Below are positions 23,701 to 37,400 of a stretch of DNA of 64,000 nucleotides, piece by piece. Each line of letters begins with the position of its first letter. The stretch's first letter is position 1. This DNA is from Glandiceps talaboti (taxonomy: Eukaryota; Hemichordata; Enteropneusta; Spengelidae): NCBI RefSeq assembly GCF_964340395.1, contig NC_135565.1, forward strand, positions 12,634,242 to 12,698,241. Reading direction: 5' to 3'. Position numbers and translations under genes: made by a program. The notes below the pieces were generated by a model. It was not told where the DNA came from and did no database searches. It was given only the letters and a program-made list of their open reading frames with translations.

Positions 23701-26700
23701 AAGAAGACTAAGTGATCAGCATAAATATACTTGGTAACTTATTTTGGCTCCGACTTCGGAACTACTATACAATATCATTCCAGAGTAAGGAAACAACATT
23801 TTTGGTTGTAAACTATGATTACTTTCACCAACAAGCATGCTAAGTATGTATATTCATTCTGATGACGTAACAAATCTTACATTGTTTACTACTTACTACT
23901 AAAACGTTCTCTGTGTACTACAATGGCTCGGTCTAACTGCCTCCCATTCATAACCTACTCATATACAGAAAGTTTTCATTTTTTGCATAACACATCTCAT
24001 TTAAAATTTTCATTTTTGGCATATTTTGTATTTTTAGTTTTGTTCACAAGATCCAGCAATCATGTGTTGTGTTATGTAACTGCTTGCAAGCAGTCAATAG
24101 TGTTTTGTATATACCAGTACATGCCAAGCATTCAATGTTCATTGTTTATACAGATGTGAGAACGTACTGATTCTTTGGTGTACCACAGCTTTGGCTACTG
24201 TACTTTGTTTATAGAATAAAAGGGGGACAGAAATAACCACTCTTACAATTTAATACACATTGTATACCGCAACAAAGAAATGTTATTATATATGATACTT
24301 TCAAAGGGAAAGTATACCTTGTGAATTCACTATGTTGTCAATCTGATTAAAATCTGATGTGGAGAAAAGTGGCCAGATGTCTTTATTTACCTATATTTCC
24401 ATCGCTTTGTGTTGTATGTTTTGTCTGGATGGTCGCCGCCATCCCACAAGTAATGGAAATAGAGATAAATGAAGACATCTAGCCGTTTTAACCACATTTC
24501 AAAGTTTAGATTGCTATGTTGTACGATAACTTGGATATTATAAACTTGATAAAATATGTTGGTTTCATGCCCCTTTCACTTGTCAGTACAGAGCTGGCAT
24601 GGATCAGAACTTTAATAGATGGAAGTAATGTACATGCCTTGGTAGGGAACTACAATGAGTTAGTATTGTTACCTCATTATGATTGTGTCAAACATACATT
24701 GCATTTATGTTCGTAAATTTGCAGTGTACACTATATTTATGGCAAGTTCAGAATTCCTTATCTTGATGACAAATATGAAGGGGGCCAGCATTTCATACAT
24801 ATTTATGAGTTGACCAAATATGGATGTTTAATACATATTCATGAAGTTCAATTTATCAAATATAAAAAATCATCCAAAATATGTAAATTACATGGAAACT
24901 GACATAGATGTTGCTCTTAAATTACAAGTTTTCAAACAATGTGAATATTGAGATAAATAGACAGATTGTGTTAATTAATAAGATGACAAAACTATGGCAA
25001 GAAAACAACACTGCAAGTGGTTAGTAGCATGTTGACTTTTCCACTGCCATGACAACCTCTTTAACTTGCTACAAAACTTAGAGAAATACCAAGTTTTTTG
25101 TAAAATCATATTATGAATACATGTTATTTTGCAATTTTTTGAAATGATTGTGAATTTGTGTGTCATTGAACAACTGGATGGCAGTGAAAAAGTTAGAAAA
25201 ATTGAGATTTTGCCAAAATTTACCCATTCATATCGGTAAAAGTACAGGTTTGGCTGCAGAAAACAGAATATGTATGAAATATTAGTTGCATGTTGTAAGC
25301 ATTTGATGAAACTTCACATCACTTCTCATTGGAGCAAGCTTAAATAGTATCTAACAAAACAAAACTAATTGAAAATGACAATAACATAATTAGTAATTCA
25401 TTGATGCCAAACTATTAGTAATTTAAAGACAAATATACTCTTTGGTAGCCTTTGGTGATGTTGAGAAAGTACGTTTATTTAGGCAATTCTTTTCAAAATT
25501 TGTGTAAGTGCACAATGTTTACTGCAAACTGCAAACCATTAATGTGTTATTATGATTATTATAACCTTTGTATGATTTCCTGTTACTTTGGTGTATTTAT
25601 TATGTTACTAACAAAGTGTGTATGTGTGCGTGCGTGTATGTATGTATGTATGTATGTACGTACGTATGTATGTACATGCATACATGCATGCATGCATACA
25701 TACATACATACATACATACATACATACATACATACATACATAATGATTGTACGCATGTACATGTATGTGTATGTATGTATGTATGTATGTGTGTATGTAT
25801 GTATGTAATACTATGCCCATGTACATACATGATTATGTACATTACATGGTATGGTAAACGTCTATGCATTGGCATGCATAAACACAGCAAATAACACGAG
25901 ATCAAAACTGCAAACTGACAAGCACTTGTACATGTATAGCTGTAAACATAGGTATTAGTAGGAGGAACCATACTACACCTTCTACTTGTAACAAAAGATA
26001 ATAAAATACATTAGTACAAGCTTGTTTGATTGGTAAGTACACACTACTAACACATGAAGAGCAGTTCACTAATTTACTCACAAAATGATCTTACACATAG
26101 CTGAATTTGATTTCTGAGAAAACAACTAATTTTCAGGGCAAGTGAAAATTTGAGAATTATATTACACGAGTCGAAACAGTTTAATTTTAGGATGAGCCTA
26201 CATCAGTTACTCAGTTCTGATTAGCACTTTGATAGACAATACATCATATTACAGTTTTTGGACCAACAAAAGATTGTGTAGTTTAGCCACTGGGGGCGCT
26301 ATTCAACTCCAGATTTCGGCCAAAAATTTTTCAGAAAATGTTGATAATATTCACGCTTGATTCAATACTTTTGCTTCTTTCAAAAACCCACCTGTGAGTG
26401 GCATTCTAATATGGCATATTCCAGTGTCTCTGGAATAGCAAATGGAATACGGCATATTCCAGTGTCTCTGGAATAGCAAATGGAATACGGCATATTCCAG
26501 AGACTAGGAATAGCAAATGGCACACAAGTCACAGCTGACGGCATCTTACAATTTATAAATGTCACAATTCAAGTGTAAATATTGACTAAATTAACCAACA
26601 GCTCTTCATGTTCTAAAGTAAGTTACACTGTTAACACCACATGCCTTTTTTAGCTCCTGTTTTCTATCAAAACTGCTATCCATAGCTGGTGAAACACCCA

Positions 26701-29700
26701 AGCCACTCGGTAACGTTTTGGGTCTGTTAGCACGTGACAGTCGTTCACTCGCACTCTTGGCCCGTACCCTTCGCTGAAAGTCAATTTAGTAAGTGAGAAG
26801 TGATACACAACAACTTAAAGATATTACTATTGATGAGTTCAAAGGTTAACCACCATGTGAGGTACAGTGTTCCATATTCTGTCACCAAAGGAATCGTTAA
26901 ATACACATAGGATATTAAGGCTGACCACATGAAAATTAAGAACTGTTACAATATTATTCAATATTCATTACTGCAGAAGTGGGTCTGAGACTAAGGTAAT
27001 ATACCAAGGAGTTTATTGGCATTAATTGGAGAAAAGAATTCACCATCATCACATAACAAAAGTTAATAATTGTTATCCAAGAGACACTTGTTATCCAAGA
27101 GACACTCTTATCAAAATTTGACAACCAATTACAGATATGTAGTGTATTCCTGTCATTTAGCCAGTACTGGACATTAAGTTCTGAAGTAAAGTATTGTGTT
27201 GACAAGCCTGTATTGTATACCATTCATAACTTTTAGGACTTACCTACCAACACCATGCCAAGTGAATTAGCTAGTCACCTGGACAAAATTTCCATATTAA
27301 AAATGAGATCATCTGGACACGATTAAATAGACTCCTTTCTCACCTGGACTGCATTGTAAATTACTATATTGTTGAACAGTTCACATGGGCATGATCAAAT
27401 TGACTGGCTATTTACGTGGCGAGAATTACCATATTAATGAACAGATCACCTGGACAGGATTAATTAACTCAGCTATTCACATAGACTGAATTACCATATT
27501 GCTGATCAGTTCACTTGGGCATGATCAACTTGACCCAGATACACATGAGACAAATTTACAATAATGTTAACTCAAGTATTCCTGACAAAATGATTTAATG
27601 AAATGCATGGATTATTTAACACCACATACCTGAACTCCATCAGTAGCTCGCAAACCAGTAGGTCTTCTGTAGTCTGTGCTTGGTGGTGTTGAACTAAACG
27701 TCTCTGCATAACTTCTCTCTTGATAGGGTGCTTCTCCTCCAATAGGTGGCGCTCTCTGTCTAGACGAGGTTGGAGTTGTTCTTTCTGATGTTACTAGGGC
27801 TGCATTTGCACTAACTGGCCTGCCAGTAAACCCTGTGTGAGCTCCATCTGATAAGATATCAAATGAAGTATTATATATGAATGAAACACTTGGGAATTCT
27901 CAAAACAAACAGAAAATTTATTTCTGCCTGTAGTACAACCAAATTTGTATAGTATTTGTATATCAGAGCTGCGATAGCTAAGATATTCACAGTAATTCTT
28001 GGTACCAGTAACAGCATTTCATGTCATACTGGAGGGTCAAAATAAAACAAGAAGGCTAACTTATTATTCTCACACAGGATGTGTAGGCATTACAAATGTA
28101 CATGGAAATGCAGTCACAGTGTTTGTTTAAGTGTTTTTAAATCAAACTAGATTGCAAGGTTGTCTTTATCATACAGTCAGTCAACAGTTCTACATTCTTG
28201 CCAAATATGTAATACTATAATTAAAACATGAAACACTCACATCTTGCACCGAGAGTGTAACTTCCACCATTTGGAGTTCTATCAAGATTTCTTGAAGGCA
28301 GTGTCATTGACTTAGCTGATAGTCTTTCTGCTGATGAAGATCGTCCCATGAACACATCGCCATTAACTTTCTTTCTCTCCTTCTCCCGACTCCGCCTCTC
28401 AGACTCTCGTTTTATAACACGCACAGTACTCTTAGATTTATCCCCCGTACTGACTGCCCTCAATCGACTGGCAGATGATCTAGCAGGTGGTGGTGGCACA
28501 CTTGCTGAATACGCCGCACTTCGTGGGCCTTCATTTACAGGTGTACGAGTATTACCACCTGGTAATGTTGAGCTTCTTTGACCATCTGTGACAGACATAA
28601 CAGGTGTGGATGTTCCCGATGACGGTAATCGAGAGCCTGGTAATGTTGCGCTTCTATATACATCAGTTTCAACTGTTGGGGTTATTGAAGCGTTACGCTC
28701 AAGTTCATAGTACTGTGGAGGGGGAGGCCTAGAAGGTTGTTGCATAGGTGAGATGGCTTGTACTGGTTTGGGTTTACCACTGGCTGGGGAGGCAGAATGG
28801 AGTCTTGCAGTTGCGGAACGTTCTGATGGCACTGATGGTGGTGTTGACATGGCAGGGGAATGGTGCACTGAATGATGATCCTTCATCTTCTATTTAGGGG
28901 AAAAAACATACACAAGTAAGTCCCAAGAAATAATGGTTAATTGCTATTTGCCACAACAACTCAGTTAACTTACTTTGTCAGACCTCATGAGGTTTTACAT
29001 TTTTTTTTATCTTTAACATGGTTCCACCTATAGTGGTATTGCAGTTTTTCTAATTTACCGAAACTACCCACTCTTTGAGGAGTAGTAAGTTCCTGTTGTA
29101 AATTTACCTGTACTTTGTTGTAACTATCCATTCTTTGAGGTGTGGGAGATTTCAATTGATTGACATCTTGGCTCTGTAGAGTATCCAAGTCAGTAACTAT
29201 ATAGGGACCGGGTACATGATGTACTGGACTTTTTTCTATCCTCTCCTTCAACTCTTTTGTCTTGGCTTCTGTAATTGGAACAACAAGACTAGTTACACTG
29301 GGAACTACCAATCAAAAGAGGTTTTAAGGTCAAATTCATTTTGTCTCTCCAAAACAATAACCCAACTGCATTGTTATGTAAATTAGTACAAACTGGAATT
29401 CAGATGACAGCCTTTTTGAGAAGTGGTTAAAATACTAGTAGCAGGTTGAGATGGATATTACTACAAATGCATTGTGAATGAGCACTATGGACTCACAGAT
29501 GTGTGTTGTGTAGACAGGCTATTGCTGATGGAGTTGTGTTATTTTTTTACAGTATCATACATTCTGCAGCCACTTCAAAAGTGGTTAAAACAGCAGATTG
29601 AAATGAATAATACTAAAGGAGGACAGGAAAAGAACACTATGGACTCACAAATCCGCAACTTAAACAAGTCATTGAGAATGACATAGTCCCCGCTATAATT

Positions 29701-31445
29701 GGGTTTTAAGGAATTATCACTACTCTGATCACGCAACAACATTTGCGAACCTAAAACAAACAGACTTAGATATGTTGTGTGTGCTTGTTGGACATGGAAT
29801 ATGCCTCCAACAATAAAGGATTGGTTGGGTATGGGGGATCATATCACGATGAAAATGGAGTCTGAGTTATGGCTTTGGACATGGAAAATTCACGCACAAA
29901 ATGGCTGCCAGGCAGCCATATTGGATCGTATCACGATGAAAATGGATATGCACATGTATGTCATAGAACACTGTCCTAATACCAACTTTGAATGAGATCT
30001 GTTCAAGCATGTCTGAGTTATGGCTTTGGACATGAAAATTCGCAAACAAAATGGCTGCCAGGCAGCCATATTGGATCGTATCAGAACGAAAATGGATATG
30101 CACATGTATGTCATAGAACACTGTCCTAATACCAACTTTGAATGAGATCTGTTCAAGCATGTCTGAGTCATGGCTTTGGACATGGGAAATTCACAAACAA
30201 AATGGCTGGCAGGCAGCCATATTGGATCGTATCACGACGAAAATGGATATACACATGTATGTCATAGAACACTGTCCTAATACCAACTTTGAATGAGATC
30301 TGTTCAAGCATGTCTGAGTTATGGCTTTGGACATGAAAATTCACAAACAAAATGGCTACCAGGCAGCCATATTGGATCGTATCACAATGAAAATGGATAT
30401 GCACATGTATGTCATAGAACACTGTCCTAATACCAACTTTGAATGAGATCTGTTCAAGCATGTCTGAGTTATGGCTTTGGACATGAAAATTCACAAACAA
30501 AATGGCTGCTAGGCGGCCATATTGGATCGTATCATGACAACAATGAATATTCACATGTATGTCATAGAACACTGTCCTAATACCAACTTTGAATGAGATC
30601 TGTTAAAGCATGTCTGAGTTATGGCTCTAGACAGGGAAAATTCGCAAACAAAATGGTTGCTAGGCGGCCATATTGGATCGTATCATAAAACAAATTGACG
30701 TGCATATGTATGCCATAGTATGTTGCCCCTGTACCAAGTTTGAAAAAAATCGGTCCAGGCATCTCCAAGAAACAGCTGCGGACGGACGGATGGACACACG
30801 GACGCACGGACACACGGACGGACGGAACCCAATCCATAAGTCCCCGTTCCGGACTTCGTCCGCGGGGACTAACTATTGCAGATGGAGTTTATTTGTTAAA
30901 TTGTTTGGACAGGAAAAGACCACTATGGACTCACAAATCCACAACATAAAACTATTGCTAATGCAGTTTATTTGTTAAATTGTTTGGACAGGAAAAGAAC
31001 ACTACGGACTCACAAATCCACAACTTAAACTATTGCTAATGCAGTTTTTTTGTTAAATTGTTTACAGTATCATACCATCTGCAGCCACTTCTCTGACTTT
31101 GTCCATTTCTTCTTGTAACATATTCTTCTGTTTAAACAGATCGTCCATCACTACCTGTACTCTGTCTAACTCTCTCTCCATCTTTAATTTGGCTTTCATT
31201 GCCTCTTCAGACTAGAACCACAAACAAAATAAGTTTCCAAATATTCAATATCCAACATATTTCATAATCATAATCTTGGCATGTTCATCTATTCTCCTTA
31301 CATCTATTACCTTCAAAGTTAATTTTATGGCTTGTGAGTACTTAAAACTCAATAAATTAAAAAGTCTAAACACAATTGTCTCGACATTTACACACTTCTT
31401 CCAGATGTTATTGACATTTAATGCAGAGGTATTTATTTATTAATT

Positions 31446-31477
<32 letters not shown>

Positions 31478-34400
31478 TATTTATTTATTTAATGGAAGAC
31501 CAATGGGAGCAAGTCTCATTTCAGGCTCCTAAAAGATAAAAAACTCAAGAAAAAGACAAGAATACAAAACACACAATTATTATTACCCCAAGCGAAAGAA
31601 TTTTTTAATCTATACATCAAGTCCAATTTATACAGCTACCTGGGTGGGAATGGTGGTGGTTAAAATCTTACCCTAGGAATTTACCTATTTTAGAAAATAA
31701 TGATAGCAGCAAGGCAACCTGAAAATTACAACAAGCCAGTCACTCTAACCATTTGACCAACATGACTTGACTAAGCCAATCAGAATGAACCTTGTGAATA
31801 GATGCATGTTATACAACAATGTCAAATGTCAACTTACAGGAGATCTCAATCGCTGTGCTGAATCTTCATGCATTTTGGTCCTCAGAAGGAAGATTTCATG
31901 TTCCAACTTTGCATTTTCTGCTGTGATGGCTTCCAGTTCCTGCGAGTAAACCATTGGGTTTGTATGCAAATTTAGTCACAAGCAGCCATATGATTGGCTG
32001 ATTCATAAACTCACCTGGTTGATAACCAATCACAGCCCAACTTTTGATTTAGATTGAACTGTGATTTGTTACTGTGTTTTGCTCTTTAGAAAATATCAAC
32101 CAATCGTTGTAATGAACACCTACATGTATGATCTCTAATGCAAGAATCAAATACACAGTCATGTATACAAAGCTTTGGTAAAACTTTGTTCAGATTACTA
32201 AGAACAAATTTAAAGACAAGAGAGATGATGGAAAGTGACCAAGAACTATCATTTGATTCAAAGAATTACAAGAGTTTAAAAATCAAAGGGGCAACTTGCA
32301 AAATGTGTCAGTTCACTTTTTTGACACAGGGCTTATAGAACGGTATCTGTTTCAACGTCTCTTAAACAGCCCTACTTGCCACATATTTGAGTTACCCCTT
32401 TAAGTAGGATTTGTTTAACTTTAAAATTGACAAGCATGCAAATATAGTGATTAGTGGGTAAGCCATGAATAATGTATATATACAATGTACAACATAGTGA
32501 GGACAATGATCCCATTCTGATGCTGAGTCTAGAGACCTGGCTATCTAACACAGCTTTAATACTGGCTGCTCTGGTGAATGACAGTGTGTAAAGCTGAAAA
32601 TTTGATACCCTTTGACTATATATGGTGAACATAATAGTACAATGTACATACACTACGTCCCAGACACCCAGATTTTGTTTGCTACCTGTTAACCCACTTT
32701 TTCAAGGCTTATGAATATTAATGTGAAACAATCGCTCCGGGTCAGTTTGTCATAGTGATTCATGATTTTGCCAGTTTAGTAAACCGTTTTTGTTGACTAG
32801 ACATACCACGTTACAATTTTTGATGAATACCCAAATGAATGAGAAATTTTTATCCACATTTTTCAGAAAATTTTGGACTGATTTTTGAGTTTTTGAATGG
32901 ATACAGCGCCATGAGAAACCAAAACTACACGTTCATGCTTTGTACAAACTAATCATCATTATCTACATCAGAATGAGACCAATCCTTTCTAACTCTACAA
33001 TACAATATATGAGAAGAGTTAGGGGAGTTAGAAAGAGCTCCCTATCCTACCTTACTCCCTTCTGCCAACTGTGCTCTTACTTTTACTAACTCATGTTCTA
33101 AACCCTGTCTTTGTCTGTCGATGTCTTGAAACTCTCTCGGATTGTCTTGGTATCTCTCCATGTGTTTGTTCACCCTGTCAAGTGCCTTCTCAATTTTATC
33201 CTGGTGACAAAATAACAAAGTAATCTCAACTCAGGAGAAGACAATATTCAATATTCCAATGTTTTTCTTCGTTCAGCCAAGGAAAATACAACTGACCTAA
33301 GGAGCCTTGTCACTACGAGTCACTAGACAAGCAGAGACAAACATTCTATCATAAGTATTTTCCAGCTGAATGAAGAAAACTATATATTGGAGAATAATAT
33401 GATTATACCTCCTCTCAAGTACTATTAATAAAAAAATAATGGCAACATGGAATGTCTTGTTTCATATTTCGAGCCCCTCAGAACCAATCACATAGATGCG
33501 AGTTGACATTATGTAGAATGAACAGGGTATAAAATCCATTTTCAGTTCATAACTTGGCTTGCACTAACAGTTTCAACAATTACCATGATTGAGATTTAGC
33601 AGTGCTAAAAAAGTTCTGCATTGTTGATATGTGGTTTGACGAATCAAATGGATTCATTGTTTGCTGGATAACTATTATTGCACATGACTCTATAGTAACT
33701 ACACAATGGTACGGTATAGAATTGATAAGGGGAAATACTTACCATGTCTTCTCTCAGACCACTAACATAAGCAGAACATTCCTGTAACTTCATGTCAAGA
33801 TCATAAAGTCTCTCTAATTTCTCCTGAAAATGTAAAAGAAAAAGAACTGCCATTAGGGAAGATTTTCAAAATAAAGTTAGTATTAAATATATCTTTATCA
33901 CACTCCTGAAACAACACACACACGTACACCTCTTTATTAGAATAGAACACTTCTGGAACACCAGACACCCCTTTATTAAAACAGACCCTTCCTGGAACAC
34001 CTGACACCCCTTTCTTACAATAGACCCATCCTGCAACACCACACACCCCTTTATTAGAATAGAACAAACACATCAGTGTCACTAGGTTGAGACAATCTCC
34101 ATCTCACAACCAAAACTACAATATATGCACACGACTGTATAACCATGTATGTGCATGCTTTCGCCGTCAAGTGCGTATATCCCAGATTATTTTTCTCATC
34201 AATTTTAATTAAGCAAAATATTTCAAATACATTTAGAAATATCTTTTGAAGGCACAGAACAGCAAAGAATGTAAAAACCTACCATATTTTGTTAGTATGA
34301 ATATTGCAAGCATGCATGGCAAGCATGTGAAAAAAGGAACTGTTTGCTGTACAGTGAAGGGTGATTTTAACCTCTTACAAATACAGTAGACCCTCGCTAA

Positions 34401-37400
34401 CTCGCGGGTGTCCGGGTCCATCAAGAAACCCGCGACTTAGCGAGGGCCGCGACTTAGCGAGGTGCTCATTATATATTCATAACCACACGTTAACACACGT
34501 CACACGTCAGCTTTTCTTCATTCTTCAGTAATGTACAGATGAAATTTGTAACAGTCATGGATTAACAGTAAATCTTTGAGGAAGATTATCGTACAATTGT
34601 GTGACTCTCAAAGCATCAATCACGGCTAGACTTTCTTTTTTGTTTTTTGCACGGTCGACAAACTAACAGTACAACTTACAAGCTCACGCCTGGCGGCCAT
34701 GGTAGGGCCAAGAAATGCTGTTGAATTTCCGGGTTGCGGAAGTGCAGTTTTGACTTTTATATCATCGAATAACGGGATTTGTTTTATATATTCTAAAACA
34801 ACAACTATTATTTTATGTTTCTCAGTACAGTAACATTACTAAATGATGGGGTTGAGTTGAGAAATCGCAAGGTTCGGCAACACGTGGCGTGATGCATGAT
34901 GTAGGTAGATATATAAACATAAAGACGCAAGTGGTGAACGAATTCAGTTGATCGTAGACCGAAATTTCGTTATATAAATATCGTTGTCCTCAAAATTTTG
35001 AAGAAACAAAACGTTTTTAGGTGACTTCTAAATCAATCAAATCAAACGATATATTAATGCGAGACAAGCTTTAGTTATTAATTTGTTTTTGTGGACAATG
35101 TTCAAATTCGACTGACGAATCCTGCGACTCGAATCTAACACGATCAATGCACCCGTTAACCAGCCAAACGAAAATGGTCGACGTGTTTGTTGACTAGCCG
35201 AGAAGTGCATAAGGAACTTGTGAATGTGAGGCAGTCCGAATAAATAGAAGGCGATTGCTAACATCAAAGTCAAACCGCGACACCTCTTCATCGAAACACC
35301 AACGAGTTTGAAATTGGCAGTCGTGCCATTTGTTTAAAAAAATACACAAAGAGGAGTTCCGAAAACAATAGGAATACTAAAGAAAAAATGGGATCCAAGG
35401 TGACACCCGCGACTTAGCCGAATCCGCGACTTACCGAGGCGCGAGTTAGCGAGGGCCCACTGTACTTGTAGTAGAGTGGAGCCAGTCAAGATGAAAGTAC
35501 ACACAACTGTTTTATGTTAAGTAGTCCACCCCTATCCCAATCCTAACTTAATCCTGACCGTGACCCCCTAAGTTAGGCATTTCTGTCACAGACGTTATCA
35601 TCTTTGTTGCAACCATCGACTTCAACACCTTCATGACAAATTATTTAAACTTTACACCCCTGCATTCTACCACATGCAGAACTGCCACCAAATCTTTATT
35701 TGTTCCGAGTCCCTTTTTACTTATCAAGTTAACATTACACTGTGCATTTTTAGTTATTATGGTTACCTCCAAATACTTATCACACGTTCCATGTACCTGT
35801 TTTACTAAATATTACACTGTGCATTTTTAGTTACTATGGTTACCTCCAAATCTTTATCACACGTTCCATATAACTGTTTTACTAAATATTACACTGTGCA
35901 TATTTTAGTTACTATGGTTACCTCCAAATCTTTATCATCTCTAGTTTCCAATTTTCTTAGTTCAGCTTCGTGATCATGTACCAGTTTATCTTCTTGGAGT
36001 TTTCTGGAAAATTCTATAAGTTTCTTAGGTGGGGTAAACTGGTCATCACGTAACTGATATTGATACTACAAATGTAAAAAACACACAAAAATACACAATC
36101 GTAAAAATATAACAGAAAAAAAAGGTCATACTGGGCCAAAATAAAAATGTGTGTGATTTTGATAACAGTACTACTACTAAACCTACCTAGTCATAGACTT
36201 GTAGGTCTATATTTTGATATACTGTGTATTAATAAACAAAACTATATCACTGTCAACTTGAACAATTAATATTATATTATTATGGAAACGATTAACGCAC
36301 ACATACACAGTCACAAACATAGATACACATACACTCACAGACACTCAATGCATACACATACAGGTACTTACACACACATGCATACATACATACATACATA
36401 CATACATACATACATACTGTACACACACACATACACCAATACTCCTTAAGTATACACACCCACTACAAATATGGACACATGTGTACATACTCATGTACTC
36501 ATTCTAACACACAAACACATTATATATGCACATTTGTCTTCAAAGCTAATGTGACAACCAGATATAGTTCTGGAATGAATACGAAGTGATGTACTTTCAC
36601 ATCCTAATTACAGATATGATGTTAGAATTCATTAAAATGGAAGCAAAGCCAAGTTTGAAGAATGGTAGCGAGGGAAGAGAATCAAATTTAAAATATCGGT
36701 TTCTCTGCAAGTCTTTGCAGAAACTTTCAATAGGTGATGAGATTGCACTTTACTTGCAGCACATCTATACTGTTCTAGCTTATGCTTTTGGACTTCATTA
36801 GCAATATCGTTTGTTTACAACTATATACAATTTATTACTCTGGTAATTAAGGATTTGGTTTTATACTACGGTAGAGACATACTAAACTATCTTTGCAACA
36901 TGTTGTAATAGCAGTGATAAGCTATTGAATGGACATTAGTTTAGTTATTGTCTCAGTAGTGCAGCATCTCTGAAAGCTACTTCCATAAACTTGCACTGTA
37001 CTGTTTTGGGACTTCCAATGTTTACACTATCTTGATCACAGGGTGATTTGATTCACACAATAGAGGAACTGCTGTCACCCACTTGTATAATCTACCTGAT
37101 CGAACAACAACAGCTTTAGTTTGTGTCTATCTTTAGTAAACCAAATCCTCAATTACCAGGGTTGTATCAAGGTGTGTGCGATTAAGTAAAATTAATGTGT
37201 ACTAAAATTAGTGCTTAATTTGATAATTTACAACACAGCGCCCTCTATAGTCTGTATGAAAACATGTGGGTGAAATCTCACCTTGTACAACTCTTGGACA
37301 ACCATAGCATTTTCGTTACCATAGAGACTCCCCATTTTCACTAAATTATCAACAAGGTTTATAAGTGGACGACTGACATCCAAACGCTGTTCAAGTTCAT

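Larger units (their letters stand above)
22906..26626 (-). other. PLEKHA5/6/7: intron
   Basis: 3.7 kb with a two-unit tandem duplication (23490-23790), a large (ATGT)/(ACAT) hairpin (25630-25807) and a three-unit repeat (26398-26520). No exon seen. Confidence 0.5.
29305..31075 (-). other. PLEKHA5/6/7: intron with exon-end copy, tandem array and inserted element
   Basis: Holds a decayed exon-end copy (29540-29580), a 90-base tandem unit (30880-31060 plus a relic at 29620-29665) and an inserted repeat element (29686-30869). Confidence 0.8.

Noticed and set aside
25452-25971. Overlapping open frames of 70-120 codons
   Set aside because: They read the ATGT/ACAT microsatellite (MYVCMYV, YIHTYIH).
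29867-30572. 97- and 134-codon open frames on the minus strand
   Set aside because: Translations of the 151-bp tandem units in more than one frame.
35037-35291. 84-codon frame in the pogo-like element as a transposase remnant
   Set aside because: No DDE or helix-turn-helix features and too short.
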